Origin: Bradyrhizobium diversitatis
Lineage (GTDB): Bacteria; Pseudomonadota; Alphaproteobacteria; Rhizobiales; Xanthobacteraceae
Direction of reading: 5' to 3'
DNA: 64,000 nucleotides
Assembly (NCBI RefSeq): GCF_016031635.1
Contig: NZ_JACEGD010000014.1
Location: 1 to 64,000 of the forward strand
Below, piece after piece: positions 27,420-36,090 of this stretch. The notes beneath the pieces were generated by a model that made no database searches, was not told where the DNA came from, and saw only the letters and a list, made by a program, of their open reading frames with translations. How positions within the stretch are numbered: position 1 is the stretch's first letter; each line of letters starts with the position of its first letter. The position numbers and the translations under genes are program-made.

Positions 27420-27998
27420 TTGGACAAGGCGCCGGATGCGTTCCGAACCATCAGCGAAGTAGCGCAGGAACTCGACATTCCGCAGCACGTGCTGCGGTTC
27501 TGGGAGACCCGGTTCTCCCAGATCAAGCCGATGAAGCGCAGCGGCGGCCGCCGCTATTACCGCCCCGACGACGTCGACCTGCTCAAGGGCATCCGCCGGC
27601 TGCTCTACGGCGAGGGCTACACCATCCGCGGGGTGCAGCGCATCCTGAAGGAGCACGGCGTCAAATCGGTGCAGGGCCTCGCCGACAGCGCGGCCGCGGT
27701 CTCGTTCGGCGCCATCGAGGACGCCATCGGCGCCAGCCTGATGGAGCCCGAGGACGAGGCGCCCATCAAGGGCGACACCGACACCGACGATGACGACTAC
27801 CAGGGCAACGAAGAGGAAGGCATCGACTTCCGCTTCAGCGAGATCGACGACGAGGAGATCCTCACCACCTTCCGCAAGGGCGGCGTCGCCGCCGCACCCG
27901 CCGGCCCCAGCGCACTGGACCGGGAGCGCCTGGGTCGGGCGCTCGCCGACCTCGTCGCAGCGAGGGAGATGCTGGATCAGGCGCTGAAGGACGGGTAG
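27420..27998 (+). CDS. MerR-family regulator
   Basis: A 192-residue protein. The N-terminal MerR helix-turn-helix spans about residues 8-75: FRTISEVAQELDIPQHVLRFWETRF and GRRYYRPDDVDLLKGIRRLLY. Then comes a very acidic linker (TDTDDDDYQGNEEEG, about 120-135) and a helical C terminus. It lacks metal-binding cysteines, so it is not a metal sensor. The frame begins with TTG at 27420; no ATG fits. The ihfA-merR pair is conserved next to plsX-fabH in alphaproteobacteria. Its regulatory targets are unknown. Confidence 0.88.
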   Translation: MDKAPDAFRTISEVAQELDIPQHVLRFWETRFSQIKPMKRSGGRRYYRPDDVDLLKGIRRLLYGEGYTIRGVQRILKEHGVKSVQGLADSAAAVSFGAIEDAIGASLMEPEDEAPIKGDTDTDDDDYQGNEEEGIDFRFSEIDDEEILTTFRKGGVAAAPAGPSALDRERLGRALADLVAAREMLDQALKDG

Positions 27999-28119
27999 GG
28001 CCTTTTAGCCGGCTTTGTGGGCAATTCCGGGCGCTTTGGGCTGCTGATTGAGGAGAGGCCCAAAATGGTGTCTGCCTCGCCTTGCGCGAAGCAGCGATCC
28101 TAGCTAATGGAACGGCATT

Positions 28120-28197
28120 CGGAGCGTGGCGCAGCCCGGTTAGCGCACTAGTCTGGGAGACTAGGGGTCGGAGGTTCAAATCCTCTCGCTCCGACCA
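28120..28197 (+). tRNA. tRNA-Pro (anticodon GGG)
   Basis: The cloverleaf is complete: acceptor arms CGGAGCG and CGCTCCG, D stem GCGC/GCGC, anticodon stem CTAGT/ACTAG with loop CTGGGAG (anticodon GGG), and T loop TTCAAAT. The discriminator base is A and CCA is encoded. The length is 78 bases. Confidence 0.97.
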
Positions 28198-28432
28198 TTT
28201 TCTCAAATCATCTGTCGGGTGGATTGATCGTCGGCGTGGAGTCTCCTCCCGCCGGTGAGGCGTGCGCGTGATCAGCGCATGCCGGCTACTTCGGTGACCG
28301 ACTACGACAAGAATTTCGAAAACAACCCCATGCACAGTAGCGAAGTCATTGACGGTTAATGTTTTTCCGAAAAAATTTGACGCGTCGGGCAAAACAGTGG
28401 CATGATGTCATCCTGCCAGCCGCATCACCCCG
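28198..28432. other. Intergenic region after tRNA-Pro
   Basis: No gene is visible. The part from about 28310 to 28410 (including AACCCCATGCACAGTAGC and a TTTTTCCGAAAAAA tract) resembles a sequence I remember as recurring in Bradyrhizobium genomes, so it may be a degenerate dispersed repeat. No integrase or direct repeat of the tRNA end is present. Confidence 0.35.
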
Positions 28433-28960
28433 CTAACCCAGCTCCGATCCCAACGCCTGCTCGAGCAGCTTCCGGCTCGGCTCGTAGCGATTGATGAACT
28501 GATCGATCAGCAGGGGCGTTCGCCCAGTACGGCAGGCTTCGATGGTATCGGTGATGTCGGCGAGCTTCATCTGGATCGCGGGCTGATTGCCGGAGGCGCA
28601 GAGTTTGCGGATGTAGTCGAGATAGATCGCGCATTCGGCGGGGCCGACATCCTGGAAGCGGCGGTAGTAATCCGCGTTCGGAGGAGGGGTCTGGATCTCG
28701 ATGATCTCGCGGGCTTCCCGGCTGACCCCGAGAGCATCGAGCATCTTGCGTCCGCCGCCGCGCTCCATCATCGCGTCGTGCAGGAGGGCAGCTTCGATAT
28801 GGGCGCGGGTCGCGTCCGGCTTGCGGAAGATGAGACGGAGCGCCACGCGCTCAAAATGCTGCGCCCAGGGTCGGCCGAGATGATCCTTGATGCCGGCCTG
28901 CTGCTGGTCCACGGCGGCGATGATGTCAGTGTACCAGGATGCGCTTGGAACGAGCGTCAT
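28433..28960 (-). CDS. HD-domain-like protein of unknown function
   Basis: A 175-residue protein. It shows the spacing of an HD phosphohydrolase: H35 (WAQHFERV), H61-D62 (ALLHDAMMERG) and D135 (MKLADITD), resembling the SpoT/RelA hydrolase core. A fused or neighbouring synthetase domain is absent. The start ATG at 28960 overlaps the stop of the FAD monooxygenase (ATGA), so it is coupled to it. The frame is open further upstream, but that overlaps the monooxygenase. The substrate is unknown; nucleotide or small phosphate ester hydrolysis is possible. Confidence 0.65.
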   Translation of the reverse strand: MTLVPSASWYTDIIAAVDQQQAGIKDHLGRPWAQHFERVALRLIFRKPDATRAHIEAALLHDAMMERGGGRKMLDALGVSREAREIIEIQTPPPNADYYRRFQDVGPAECAIYLDYIRKLCASGNQPAIQMKLADITDTIEACRTGRTPLLIDQFINRYEPSRKLLEQALGSELG

Positions 28961-30066
28961 GCGTTGGTCCCTTCTTGTCTTGCGTGTTTGCGATCCGAAT
29001 CCTCGGACGAGAGCTCGACGAGCCGCTGCTCGGACGGGCGAACGGCGCGAGTAAGGCTGCGTTGGCTTGCGACATCTTCGACCCGGCGCTGCCAGCCCTC
29101 GACCATCGGACGCATCGCAGCTTCCCAGGTACCGAGCGCGGCTTCGATGTCGCCGGCGTGCGCAACGGTCTCCGCGAGCGCGACCGCGTTGACGATGCTG
29201 ACGCCGGCGCCTTGCCCCAGGCTCGATGGCATCGCATGTGCCGCATCGCCGACGATCGCTGCACGTCCCTTCGACCAGGTCGAGAGCGTCGTCGTTGCGT
29301 AGCGGTCGTGACGGCCGGCTTTGCCGACCCGTTGCAATGTCGGTGCGAGATCCGGAAATCGCGCGGTCCAAAGCACGACGGCGATCGGAACGGACGTCGC
29401 CTCGAGATCGGTGATGGGCGCCATCAGGCAGAAATAGAAGGCATCCGGGCCACACGGCGTGTAGAGCACCCGCAACGGACGTCCCCGGTAATCATAGTAG
29501 TCGTGAATGCTGCTCCATTTGTCGTCACGCAGCCCGTCGCGATCGAGAAGGATCCGCGTGATGCCGTCCTGGTGCGCGACGCGCGTGATCGGAATATCCA
29601 GCGCTTTCGCGATGGTCGATCGCACGCCGTCGGCGGCAACGACCAGATCGGCTTCGAGCCGCGTGCCGTCTGCGAGGATCAGGACGCCGCTCGGGTCAGC
29701 CGCAACAGCCCGCGATCCGCCGACGATGCTGACGCCGGCGCGCCTTGCTGCATCGATCAGTGCAACATGAAGCAGCGCCCGGGTCGTGGTGACGATGTTT
29801 CCTTCCGTGGACGCATTCGATTGCCGCGCGCCGTCGATGTAGACGCAATGCGCGGCAGGTTTGAATGCCCCACGCATGAAATCGTCGTAGGCGCCGGTCT
29901 TGCGAAGGGCGTCATGGACGAAACCGTGCACATAGAGACCGGCGCCGACGCTTCTTGGCTCGGGATCGGCCTCGTACACGGAGACGCGCCATCCCGCGCG
30001 CGCGAGCACGGCCGCCGCTGCGAGGCCGGCGTAGCCGGCCCCGGCAATCACTGCTGTCCGCGTCAT
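28957..30066 (-). CDS. FAD-dependent aromatic-type monooxygenase
   Basis: A 369-residue flavoprotein of the PHBH-like class A family. GAGYAGLAAAAVLARAG (about 8-24) is the FAD dinucleotide motif, DLVVAADGVRS (about 142) the DG motif, and GDAAHAMPSSLGQGAG (about 280) the second FAD motif. Such enzymes hydroxylate aromatic rings using NAD(P)H. It overlaps the MFS gene upstream by four bases and the HD-like gene downstream by four bases. With the divergent GntR gene it probably forms a small catabolic operon. The substrate is unknown. Confidence 0.88.
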   Translation of the reverse strand: MTRTAVIAGAGYAGLAAAAVLARAGWRVSVYEADPEPRSVGAGLYVHGFVHDALRKTGAYDDFMRGAFKPAAHCVYIDGARQSNASTEGNIVTTTRALLHVALIDAARRAGVSIVGGSRAVAADPSGVLILADGTRLEADLVVAADGVRSTIAKALDIPITRVAHQDGITRILLDRDGLRDDKWSSIHDYYDYRGRPLRVLYTPCGPDAFYFCLMAPITDLEATSVPIAVVLWTARFPDLAPTLQRVGKAGRHDRYATTTLSTWSKGRAAIVGDAAHAMPSSLGQGAGVSIVNAVALAETVAHAGDIEAALGTWEAAMRPMVEGWQRRVEDVASQRSLTRAVRPSEQRLVELSSEDSDRKHARQEGTNA

Positions 30067-31451
30067 TCGGCCGGTGCCTCAACGGCGTTTGCCCGCGCTG
30101 CAACGTCGCGCGCCGACGACGTCGCCTCGAGGGTCTTGCCTTTCGTATTGGGGCCAACCAGCGCCACCACGATGATGCTGACGATCAGCAGGCCGTCGCT
30201 CACCAGGAAGAGCGCGAGCCGTCCGTGCAGCACGGCGAAGATTCCGAACGCAAGCAGCAGGAGGATGCCACCGACGCGTCCCCAGGCCGAGGCCATTCCC
30301 ATCGCCGTCGTCCGAATCTCGGTCGGATAGAGTTCGGGCGTGTAGGTGTAGATGCAGGTCGAACCGTTGCCGAGGAAGAAGGCGGTGAACCATGCACAGG
30401 CCATGATCGTCACGGGCGTATTCGCAAGGCCAAACAGCGTGCTGGAGATCCCGATCCCGGCGAAGCAGATCATCAGCCAGTATTTCCGCCCGACGAGATC
30501 GAGGAAGTAGCCCGCGCCGATATAGCCGGGGATGAAGCCCGAGAAGATCACCACGGTGAACTCGGTCGATCGCACGATGGAGAAACCATCCATGGCGAGC
30601 AACGTCGGAAGCACGGATTGGAAGGTATAGAGAACGCCGTACTCGGTGAACCAGACAAGCCAGAGCATGAGGGTGACAGGCAGGATGGCGGGGGCGACAA
30701 TCTCGCGCCTGCTGACCGGACGGGTGACGGGCGCCGGGATCGGAACGATCGGTGGCAGAGTGCCACCGTTCGACCGGGCCACCTGCGCTTCGATGGACGC
30801 GACGATTCGCTCGGCTTCCTCGGTTCGGCCCTGGCTCACCAGCCATCGCGGGCTCTCGGGAAGGAAGGTCCGCATCAGGCCGATCAGGAGCGCGAACGGG
30901 AAGGTGAGCGCGAGCGTCCAGCGCCAGCCGACGGTCGGGATGAGGAGGAGGGCCCAAACGGGGGACAGGGCGATGCCGATCGCGAAGAACGCCATCATCC
31001 AGCCGTTGAAGCGGCCGCGAAGCCGCGAGGGCCACAGCTCCGCCAGATAAGGCGGCACCACGCAGCTCTCCATCCCCACGAAGATCCACGTGAAGAAGTT
31101 CAGCAGGCAAAAGACCTCGATGCCGGGGGCCAGCGCGCGGGAGGCCGAGAACAGCGAGTAGAGGCCGAGGCTCCAGGTCATGACGGCTTTGCGGCCGAAC
31201 CGGTCGGCGACGAAGCCGACGAGCACGGAACCGAGCAGGTAGCCGCTCAGCCCGATCGCCGAGGTGACGCCGAGCGCGAGCGGGCCGAGGTTCCATTCGG
31301 TCCGAAAAGCTGCGAAGGCAAAGCCGGTGACGGCCGTGTCCAGCGTATCGAAGAACAGTGAAAGCCCAGCAATGATAAGGACTTGAATGTGGAAACGGGA
31401 GGGAGGTAGCCGGTCGATTCGGGCAACGAGCCCTTGGGCAGTGATGCTCAT
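30063..31451 (-). CDS. MFS transporter (sugar porter / aromatic acid:H+ symporter-like)
   Basis: About 462 residues with twelve helices and a central cytoplasmic loop. GFVADRFGRKAVM (about 65) and PESPRWLVSQGRTEEAERIV (about 195-214) are hallmarks of the sugar porter/AAHS branch. IIAGLSLFFDTLDTAVTGFA in helix 1 has the acidic residue typical of proton-coupled aromatic acid uptake. The start at 31451 is preferred to 31538 because upstream residues are unlike the family. It is the first gene of the operon with the FAD monooxygenase, and probably imports its substrate. Confidence 0.85.
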   Translation of the reverse strand: MSITAQGLVARIDRLPPSRFHIQVLIIAGLSLFFDTLDTAVTGFAFAAFRTEWNLGPLALGVTSAIGLSGYLLGSVLVGFVADRFGRKAVMTWSLGLYSLFSASRALAPGIEVFCLLNFFTWIFVGMESCVVPPYLAELWPSRLRGRFNGWMMAFFAIGIALSPVWALLLIPTVGWRWTLALTFPFALLIGLMRTFLPESPRWLVSQGRTEEAERIVASIEAQVARSNGGTLPPIVPIPAPVTRPVSRREIVAPAILPVTLMLWLVWFTEYGVLYTFQSVLPTLLAMDGFSIVRSTEFTVVIFSGFIPGYIGAGYFLDLVGRKYWLMICFAGIGISSTLFGLANTPVTIMACAWFTAFFLGNGSTCIYTYTPELYPTEIRTTAMGMASAWGRVGGILLLLAFGIFAVLHGRLALFLVSDGLLIVSIIVVALVGPNTKGKTLEATSSARDVAARANAVEAPAE

Positions 31452-31527
31452 GGACGAGATCCTTTGCATGCGCGAAAACGGCCCGGCAGTCGCCCTCGCA
31501 TCGCACGGCACCTGTGATAGGATTGGC

Positions 31528-31550
31528 CGTGCATGCACAGTTTATGCACG
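31528..31550. promoter_or_regulatory. Candidate GntR operator between the MFS operon and its regulator
   Basis: CGTGCAT (31528-31534) and ATGCACG (31544-31550) are inverted copies. The left arm itself extends into GTGCATGCAC (31529-31538), a perfect 10-base palindrome. It lies between two divergent genes, 77 bases from the MFS start and 27 bases from the GntR start, where an autoregulating repressor would bind. Confidence 0.5.
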
Positions 31551-31576
31551 ATGAATAAAGCAAGGCAAGATATTTC

Positions 31577-32329
31577 ATGATGGCCAGCAGACCACCTCCG
31601 CCGCCGGGCAAAGGGAAGGGCGTCGAGTTCGCGTACACGGCGCTCCGGCGCGAGATCGTGTCGCTCACCCTGCGACCGGGCTCGCCGCTTGATGAGGCGG
31701 CCCTCGCTGCCAGGCTCGGGCTGTCGCGAACCCCTGTGCACGAAGCGCTCGTCAGGCTAGCCTCGGAATCGCTGGTGGTGCTGCTGCCCAACCGCGGCGC
31801 GAGCGTCGCAAGTCTCAACTGGGATGACCTCCGCGAGATGCTCGAGGCGCTCGATATCACCCAGCGGCTCGTCACCAGGTGGGCGGCGCTACGCCGAACC
31901 GATGCGCAGCTCGCCGAGATCGATGCCGAGCGGGTTGCATTCGAACAGCATGAAGCGGCGGGTCGCGCGGAGGAGATGAACGAGAGCAACTGGCGGTTTC
32001 ATGCCCTGATCGCCGCCGCCTGCGGCAACAAGCTGATCGAACGCAACTATCTCCACCTCCTCACGCTCGGGCTGCGGATTGCCTATCTGGCCTACGATGC
32101 CCAGCATTTTGCTTCGAAGGCCGCATATCAGAAGCACATGAACACGATCCTGACCGAGCACATCGCAATGGTCGCGGCGATCAGGGACGGGGATGCCGAC
32201 AAGGCGGATGCCCTGGGACGTTCGCACGCCGATCTCGGCCGGCAACGCATTCAGGATGTTCTCACGAGAGGGGTGAGCAATTCGCTGGATATCGCACTCG
32301 ATCATCCGATCACGATGTTGAAGCAATGA
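31577..32329 (+). CDS. GntR-family regulator (FCD subfamily)
   Basis: A 250-residue regulator. The N-terminal winged helix (about 15-85) includes YTALRREIVSLTLRPGSPLDEAALAARLGLSRTPVHEAL (in parts), the GntR signature. The C-terminal FCD domain (about 95-230) carries the usual helical effector pocket; His residues in WRFHALI, MNTILTEHIAMV and SHADLG are candidate metal ligands of this subfamily. It is divergent from the MFS-monooxygenase operon, so it most likely represses that operon until its substrate is present. Confidence 0.88.
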   Translation: MMASRPPPPPGKGKGVEFAYTALRREIVSLTLRPGSPLDEAALAARLGLSRTPVHEALVRLASESLVVLLPNRGASVASLNWDDLREMLEALDITQRLVTRWAALRRTDAQLAEIDAERVAFEQHEAAGRAEEMNESNWRFHALIAAACGNKLIERNYLHLLTLGLRIAYLAYDAQHFASKAAYQKHMNTILTEHIAMVAAIRDGDADKADALGRSHADLGRQRIQDVLTRGVSNSLDIALDHPITMLKQ

Positions 32330-32366
32330 TGGTGCGGCCGCTAGCCGGCAATCCTTCGGCCACTCC

Positions 32367-32987
32367 CTACTTCAAATACCCCACCACCAACCGCGTCGTC
32401 TCGTCCACCAGCACCTTCACCATCTTCTCCGACAGCATCTCTCCGTTCAGTACCGTGTTGTGCGCGATGGCTTCGATCGTGCTCACGCACATGAACGCTG
32501 CGAGCGCGGGGTCGAGCTTGCGCATCTCCTTGCGGTGGCGTTCGAGATAGGTGCGCACGAGGGCGTGGATTTCGTGGCTGTAGGCTTCGACCTCGGCGAG
32601 GTGACCGGAGCGGGGAATCTGCTCGGCGAGGACGCGGTGCAGGTTCGGGTCGATGTGATGGGCCTCGATCGCGACCGTGACGAGGCGGCGCACGGCTTTC
32701 TCGATCGGCAGATCGGCGACCTCCGCGAAGGCGGCGCGGACGACATTCATGATCTCCTCGTTGTGACGCTCGATCACGGCGGCGACGAGGGCCTCCTTGC
32801 TTGGAAAATATTGGTAGAGCGAGCCGACGCTGACGCCGGCGATCTCGGCGATGTGATTGGTGCTGGCCTTCTCGAAGCCTTCCTTGACCAGAATGCGAGC
32901 GGTTGCCTCGACCAGCGCGTCCACCGTGGCGCGGGATCGCTCCTGCGAGGCATTTTTTCGGGGTGTTGTGGGCGGTTTGCGGGCCAC
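32367..32987 (-). CDS. TetR-family regulator
   Basis: A 206-residue repressor from the GTG at 32987. The helix-turn-helix is at about residues 15-60 (ATVDALVEATARILVKEGFEKASTN followed by IAEIAGVSVGSLYQYFPSKEAL, the recognition helix). The C-terminal ligand domain is generic. An ATG at 33035 is also in frame, but a TATAAT on the minus strand (33034-33039) would place the transcript start downstream of it, so the GTG is preferred. It is divergent from the HSL-type esterase gene. Confidence 0.85.
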   Translation of the reverse strand: MARKPPTTPRKNASQERSRATVDALVEATARILVKEGFEKASTNHIAEIAGVSVGSLYQYFPSKEALVAAVIERHNEEIMNVVRAAFAEVADLPIEKAVRRLVTVAIEAHHIDPNLHRVLAEQIPRSGHLAEVEAYSHEIHALVRTYLERHRKEMRKLDPALAAFMCVSTIEAIAHNTVLNGEMLSEKMVKVLVDETTRLVVGYLK

Positions 32988-33001
32988 GGCTTTGTGATCT
33001 G

Positions 33002-33036
33002 AATGCGAGTAGGAAAAGCGAGTGAATGCTCGCATT
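33002..33036. promoter_or_regulatory. Inverted repeat between TetR and esterase genes
   Basis: AATGCGAG (33002-33009) and CTCGCATT (33029-33036) are perfect inverted copies separated by 19 bases. The right arm overlaps the minus-strand TATAAT at 33034-33039. The site is well placed for TetR autoregulation and control of the divergent esterase. Confidence 0.5.
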
Positions 33037-33108
33037 ATATCGGCAAGTGGCGGCGGGTCGGCAAGCCTCTTCGTCGCCGGGTCGAAACAGCCGGATAGGG
33101 ATGTGGCG

Positions 33109-34083
33109 ATGAGCGTTGCGAGACTTGTGTCGGCCTTGCAGTTCTGCCCGGGCGGCTGCGTGTTCGGTGCGCGAGCCTCGCGCGATCCCGCGCCGAGCCT
33201 GCAGAGCCGCGCCTTCAACCTGCTGCTCGGGCTGCTTCCGCACAAGGAGCGGTTGGCCTCAGTCGAAGCCGTGCAGGCGCATGTGCAGAAGCTCGCCTTG
33301 GAGCCGGCCTCGTTCGAGCCGCCAGATCTCGGCGGCGGCGTCGAGGTGATCCTGACCAAGATGGGCGGATGGCCGGTGTACTACACCGCGCCGTCGTCGG
33401 GCCATGAAGGCTGCAACTACGTCATGTTCCTGCATGGCGGCGGCTACATCAACGAGATCGTGCCGGCGCATTGGCGCTTCGTCGGCGAGATGACGCGCAA
33501 GGCGCACGTCTGTTGCGTCGTGCCGATCTATCCATTGGCGCCGCGGGCGACTGCGAAGGACGTGGTGCCGGCGACGGCCGAGCTGCTCAGGATGCTGCTG
33601 GAAGACGCAGGCGACGCGAAGGTGACGGTGGTCGGCAATTCCGCCGGCGCGGGGCTCGCGCTCGCTGCGTGTCAGTGGCTGCGCGATCACGGCCATCCGC
33701 AGCCGAGCCGGATGGTGCTGATCTCGCCGGCGGCCGATGCCTCGGTCAGCCGTCCAGAGCAGGTGGCGATCGCCGCACGCGATCCGATCCAGGACATTCC
33801 GGGGATCGTCGAGGCAGGACGCCTCTATGCCGGCGAGCTCGACGTCGGCCATCCCTTTGTCAGCCCGCTCAACGGCGCCTTCCGCGCCCTCGCGCCGATG
33901 ACGATCTTCGCGGGGACGCGCGATCTTCTCTATCCCGACAGCATCGATCTCGCCGAAAAGGCGAGGGCGGTGGGCGTGCCGGTCGAGCTGCATCTTTTGC
34001 GCGAGCAGCCGCACAACTTCGCGCTGATGCCGACACCGGAAGGGCGGCGGGCGCGTGCGATCATCTTGCGAGCGGTGGCTTGA
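33109..34083 (+). CDS. HSL-family alpha/beta hydrolase (esterase/lipase)
   Basis: About 324 residues. HGGG at 109-112 (LHGGGYINEI) is the oxyanion-hole motif of hormone-sensitive-lipase-type enzymes. The nucleophile is S178 in GNSAGAG, with the acid in GTRDLLYPDS and the His in EQPHNFALMP. It is thus complete and probably hydrolyses short-chain esters. The frame opens at 33022, but the ATG at 33109 has AGGGA just upstream and avoids the operator. It is divergent from TetR, which probably controls it. Confidence 0.9.
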   Translation: MSVARLVSALQFCPGGCVFGARASRDPAPSLQSRAFNLLLGLLPHKERLASVEAVQAHVQKLALEPASFEPPDLGGGVEVILTKMGGWPVYYTAPSSGHEGCNYVMFLHGGGYINEIVPAHWRFVGEMTRKAHVCCVVPIYPLAPRATAKDVVPATAELLRMLLEDAGDAKVTVVGNSAGAGLALAACQWLRDHGHPQPSRMVLISPAADASVSRPEQVAIAARDPIQDIPGIVEAGRLYAGELDVGHPFVSPLNGAFRALAPMTIFAGTRDLLYPDSIDLAEKARAVGVPVELHLLREQPHNFALMPTPEGRRARAIILRAVA

Positions 34084-34211
34084 AGGAAAGGCGTGACCGT
34101 TGTCACAGAGCGCAGCCGCAATAGGGCTGGGGCTGCAAGCCGCTCAGGGAAAAGGCGCCCCCGGGCGTTTCCTCGATCCGTCGTGTTCGGATCAGTAGTT
34201 TTGCGGGGCCT

Positions 34212-34451
34212 TCAGGCGTGGCCCTTGATCTCGTAGTGACCCGGCACGCACTTGTAGCGCTCGAGGCGCCAATTGGCGTGATAGATCGGATGTTCGCCCA
34301 TCCATTTCGCGAGCGGTGCCTGTGCGCCGACCGCGCACTGCATCATCGAAATCTCGGGCGTCATGTTGCTGTCGGTCACGATTTCCTCGACGCAACTGCC
34401 TGAGCTGGCTGCGCCAAGCCGGCAAAGTACGGCAACGACGGTCACGAACAT
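34212..34451 (-). CDS. Small cysteine-containing, probably exported protein
   Basis: A 79-residue protein with a short hydrophobic start (MFVTVVAVLCRLGAASSGS) that could be a signal peptide, followed by CVEEIVTDSNMTPEISMMQC and KWMGEHPIYHANWRLERYKC, giving three further cysteines. AGGTGACAGG lies just before the ATG at 34451. The pattern resembles a family of small secreted Bradyrhizobium proteins as I recall. The function is unknown. Confidence 0.6.
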   Translation of the reverse strand: MFVTVVAVLCRLGAASSGSCVEEIVTDSNMTPEISMMQCAVGAQAPLAKWMGEHPIYHANWRLERYKCVPGHYEIKGHA

Positions 34452-34690
34452 TCCTGTCACCTCATCGGTTGTTTCTGACCACGAGGAGGATGCAAGCGGA
34501 GTGCCAGAGCCTGTGACACGCAAACAACACGCTGGCCTAGCCGACTCGACACAGCGTCCGGGGTCCATTCGACGATTCGGATTGTAAAAAGATTGCCCCT
34601 AAACCGAAGCCGGACAAATACGGGACGGGCGCAGTACTGCTCGGTGCTGCCCGTGCTCCGAGCGGGGGCTTCGAGGGACGACGGAGCAAG

Positions 34691-34830
34691 CGCCTCGCCC
34701 TTCGAGACGACCGCTTCCAGCGGTCCCTCAGGGTGAGGCTAAGGAACGGTGGTGCTCGTTGAAATTGCGGCCCCATGCTCAGCCCTCATCCTGAGGGCCC
34801 GCCTCAGGCGGGCGTCTCGAAGGATGCGCC
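34691..34830. repeat. Palindromic repeat element
   Basis: CCTTCGAGACG near 34699 and CGTCTCGAAGG near 34813 are inverted arms. Inside are CCTCAGGGTGAGG and CCTCATCCTGAGG, the hallmarks of a widespread rhizobial intergenic repeat. It shares the TTCGA-type arms with the tandem element upstream of thiL. The surrounding 34452-35031 has no supported gene. Confidence 0.6.
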
Positions 34831-35031
34831 GCAAGCGACTCTGTCACAAAGCTACAGCCGTGCACTGGCCGTACCTGGAATCACGATAATCCGCGCGCCG
34901 AAATAACGCCGAAGATTGCATCGCCGATCCGCTTTCTTTTGCGGATGTCGCGCTGCTACAGTTTTGCGCGCGCCTCGGTCAGCGGCGCCGTGACGAAGAA
35001 ACATACCGACAAGGGGAGGGACCGAAGTCCC

Positions 35032-36003
35032 ATGAAGGATTTTGCTGGAAAGATTGCGGTCATCACCGGCGGCGGCACGGGAATGGGGCGCGAGCTCGCG
35101 CGGCAGCTCGTCGCCGAAGGCTGCAACGTCGCGATGTGCGACGTCTCGGAGGCCGCGATGGCCGAGACTAGGCGGCTGTGCGAGACCGAGAAGCTGCCGC
35201 AGGGCCTGCGCGTCACGACGCATGTCGCCGACGTCGCGATCGAGGATCATCTGAAGCGTTTTCGTGACGAGATCGCCGAGCAGCAGAAGACGGATAAGAT
35301 CCATCTGCTGTTCAACAATGCCGGCATCGGCGGGGGCGGCAGCCTGTTCACCAACACGCGCGAGCAATGGGAGCGCACCTTCAACATCTGCTGGGGCGGC
35401 GTCTATCTCGGCGTGCGCACCTTCCTGCCGATGCTGGTCGCGGCGGACGAGGCCCACATCGTCAACACCGCGAGCGTCAACGGCTTCTGGGCCTCGATCG
35501 GCATGAACCAGGCGCACACCGCCTACAGCTCGGCCAAGTTCGCGGTGAAGGGATTCACCGAGGCGCTGATCAACGACCTCCGCCTGCACGCGCCGCACGT
35601 CAAATGCTCGGTGGTGATGCCCGGTCACATCGGCACCTCGATCGTCTCCAATTCGCGCAAGGTGCAGAGCGCCGATGGATCGGAACGGCTTAGCGACGAC
35701 GAGGTGGCGCTGACCCGCAAGCGCATGGTGGCGGCCGGCGTGCCGGATGCGGACAAGATGTCGGACGAGGACATCCAGGCGGTGTTCGCCGAGCGCGCTC
35801 GCAGCTTTCTGGAGGATGCGCCGACGACGGCCACGCAGGCGGCGAAGATCATTCTCGACGGCGTCAAGGCGGAGCGCTGGCGCATCCTCGTCGGCGAGGA
35901 CGCAAAACGTCTCGACGAGCGCGTGCGCGCCACGCCGGAGCAGGCTTACGACCGCGCCTTCTACGAAAGTCTCGTGCAGGAGGTGGGCTGGCGGCTTGGT
36001 TGA
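35032..36003 (+). CDS. SDR-family oxidoreductase
   Basis: A 323-residue classical short-chain dehydrogenase. TGGGTGMGRELA (about residues 12-23) binds NAD(P), NNAG is at about 97, and the catalytic Ser and YxxxK are in NTASVNG and AYSSAKFA (about 150-168). The C-terminal 80 residues extend beyond the usual 250-residue SDR and are probably a helical tail. The frame is open to 34939, but the ATG at 35032 follows a GGGGAGGG site and starts the conserved fold. The substrate is unknown; no obvious operon partner. Confidence 0.88.
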   Translation: MKDFAGKIAVITGGGTGMGRELARQLVAEGCNVAMCDVSEAAMAETRRLCETEKLPQGLRVTTHVADVAIEDHLKRFRDEIAEQQKTDKIHLLFNNAGIGGGGSLFTNTREQWERTFNICWGGVYLGVRTFLPMLVAADEAHIVNTASVNGFWASIGMNQAHTAYSSAKFAVKGFTEALINDLRLHAPHVKCSVVMPGHIGTSIVSNSRKVQSADGSERLSDDEVALTRKRMVAAGVPDADKMSDEDIQAVFAERARSFLEDAPTTATQAAKIILDGVKAERWRILVGEDAKRLDERVRATPEQAYDRAFYESLVQEVGWRLG

Positions 36004-36033
36004 GACGGTCTCCGAGCGGGTACGAATGTAAGC

Positions 36034-36090
36034 ATGATGATCATCATGGCAAGAGATGCGCAGGGCAATCGTGCGTGCCACCTCTTGCCA
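36034..36090. promoter_or_regulatory. Two palindromes in the SDR-hydrolase gap
   Basis: ATGATGATCATCAT (36034-36047) is a perfect 14-base palindrome. It is followed directly by TGGCAAGAG (36047-36055) and CTCTTGCCA (36082-36090), a 9-base inverted repeat. The second could be the SDR terminator stem, although no T-run follows; the first could be a protein site. Confidence 0.35.

Noticed and set aside
28120..28197. tRNA-Pro as an integration site of a mobile island
   Set aside because: No integrase and no direct repeat of the tRNA 3' end were found downstream within the window.
29955..31361. 468-codon plus-strand frame
   Set aside because: It is antisense to the MFS and monooxygenase genes, is extremely rich in Arg, Gly, His and Glu, and has no domain pattern.
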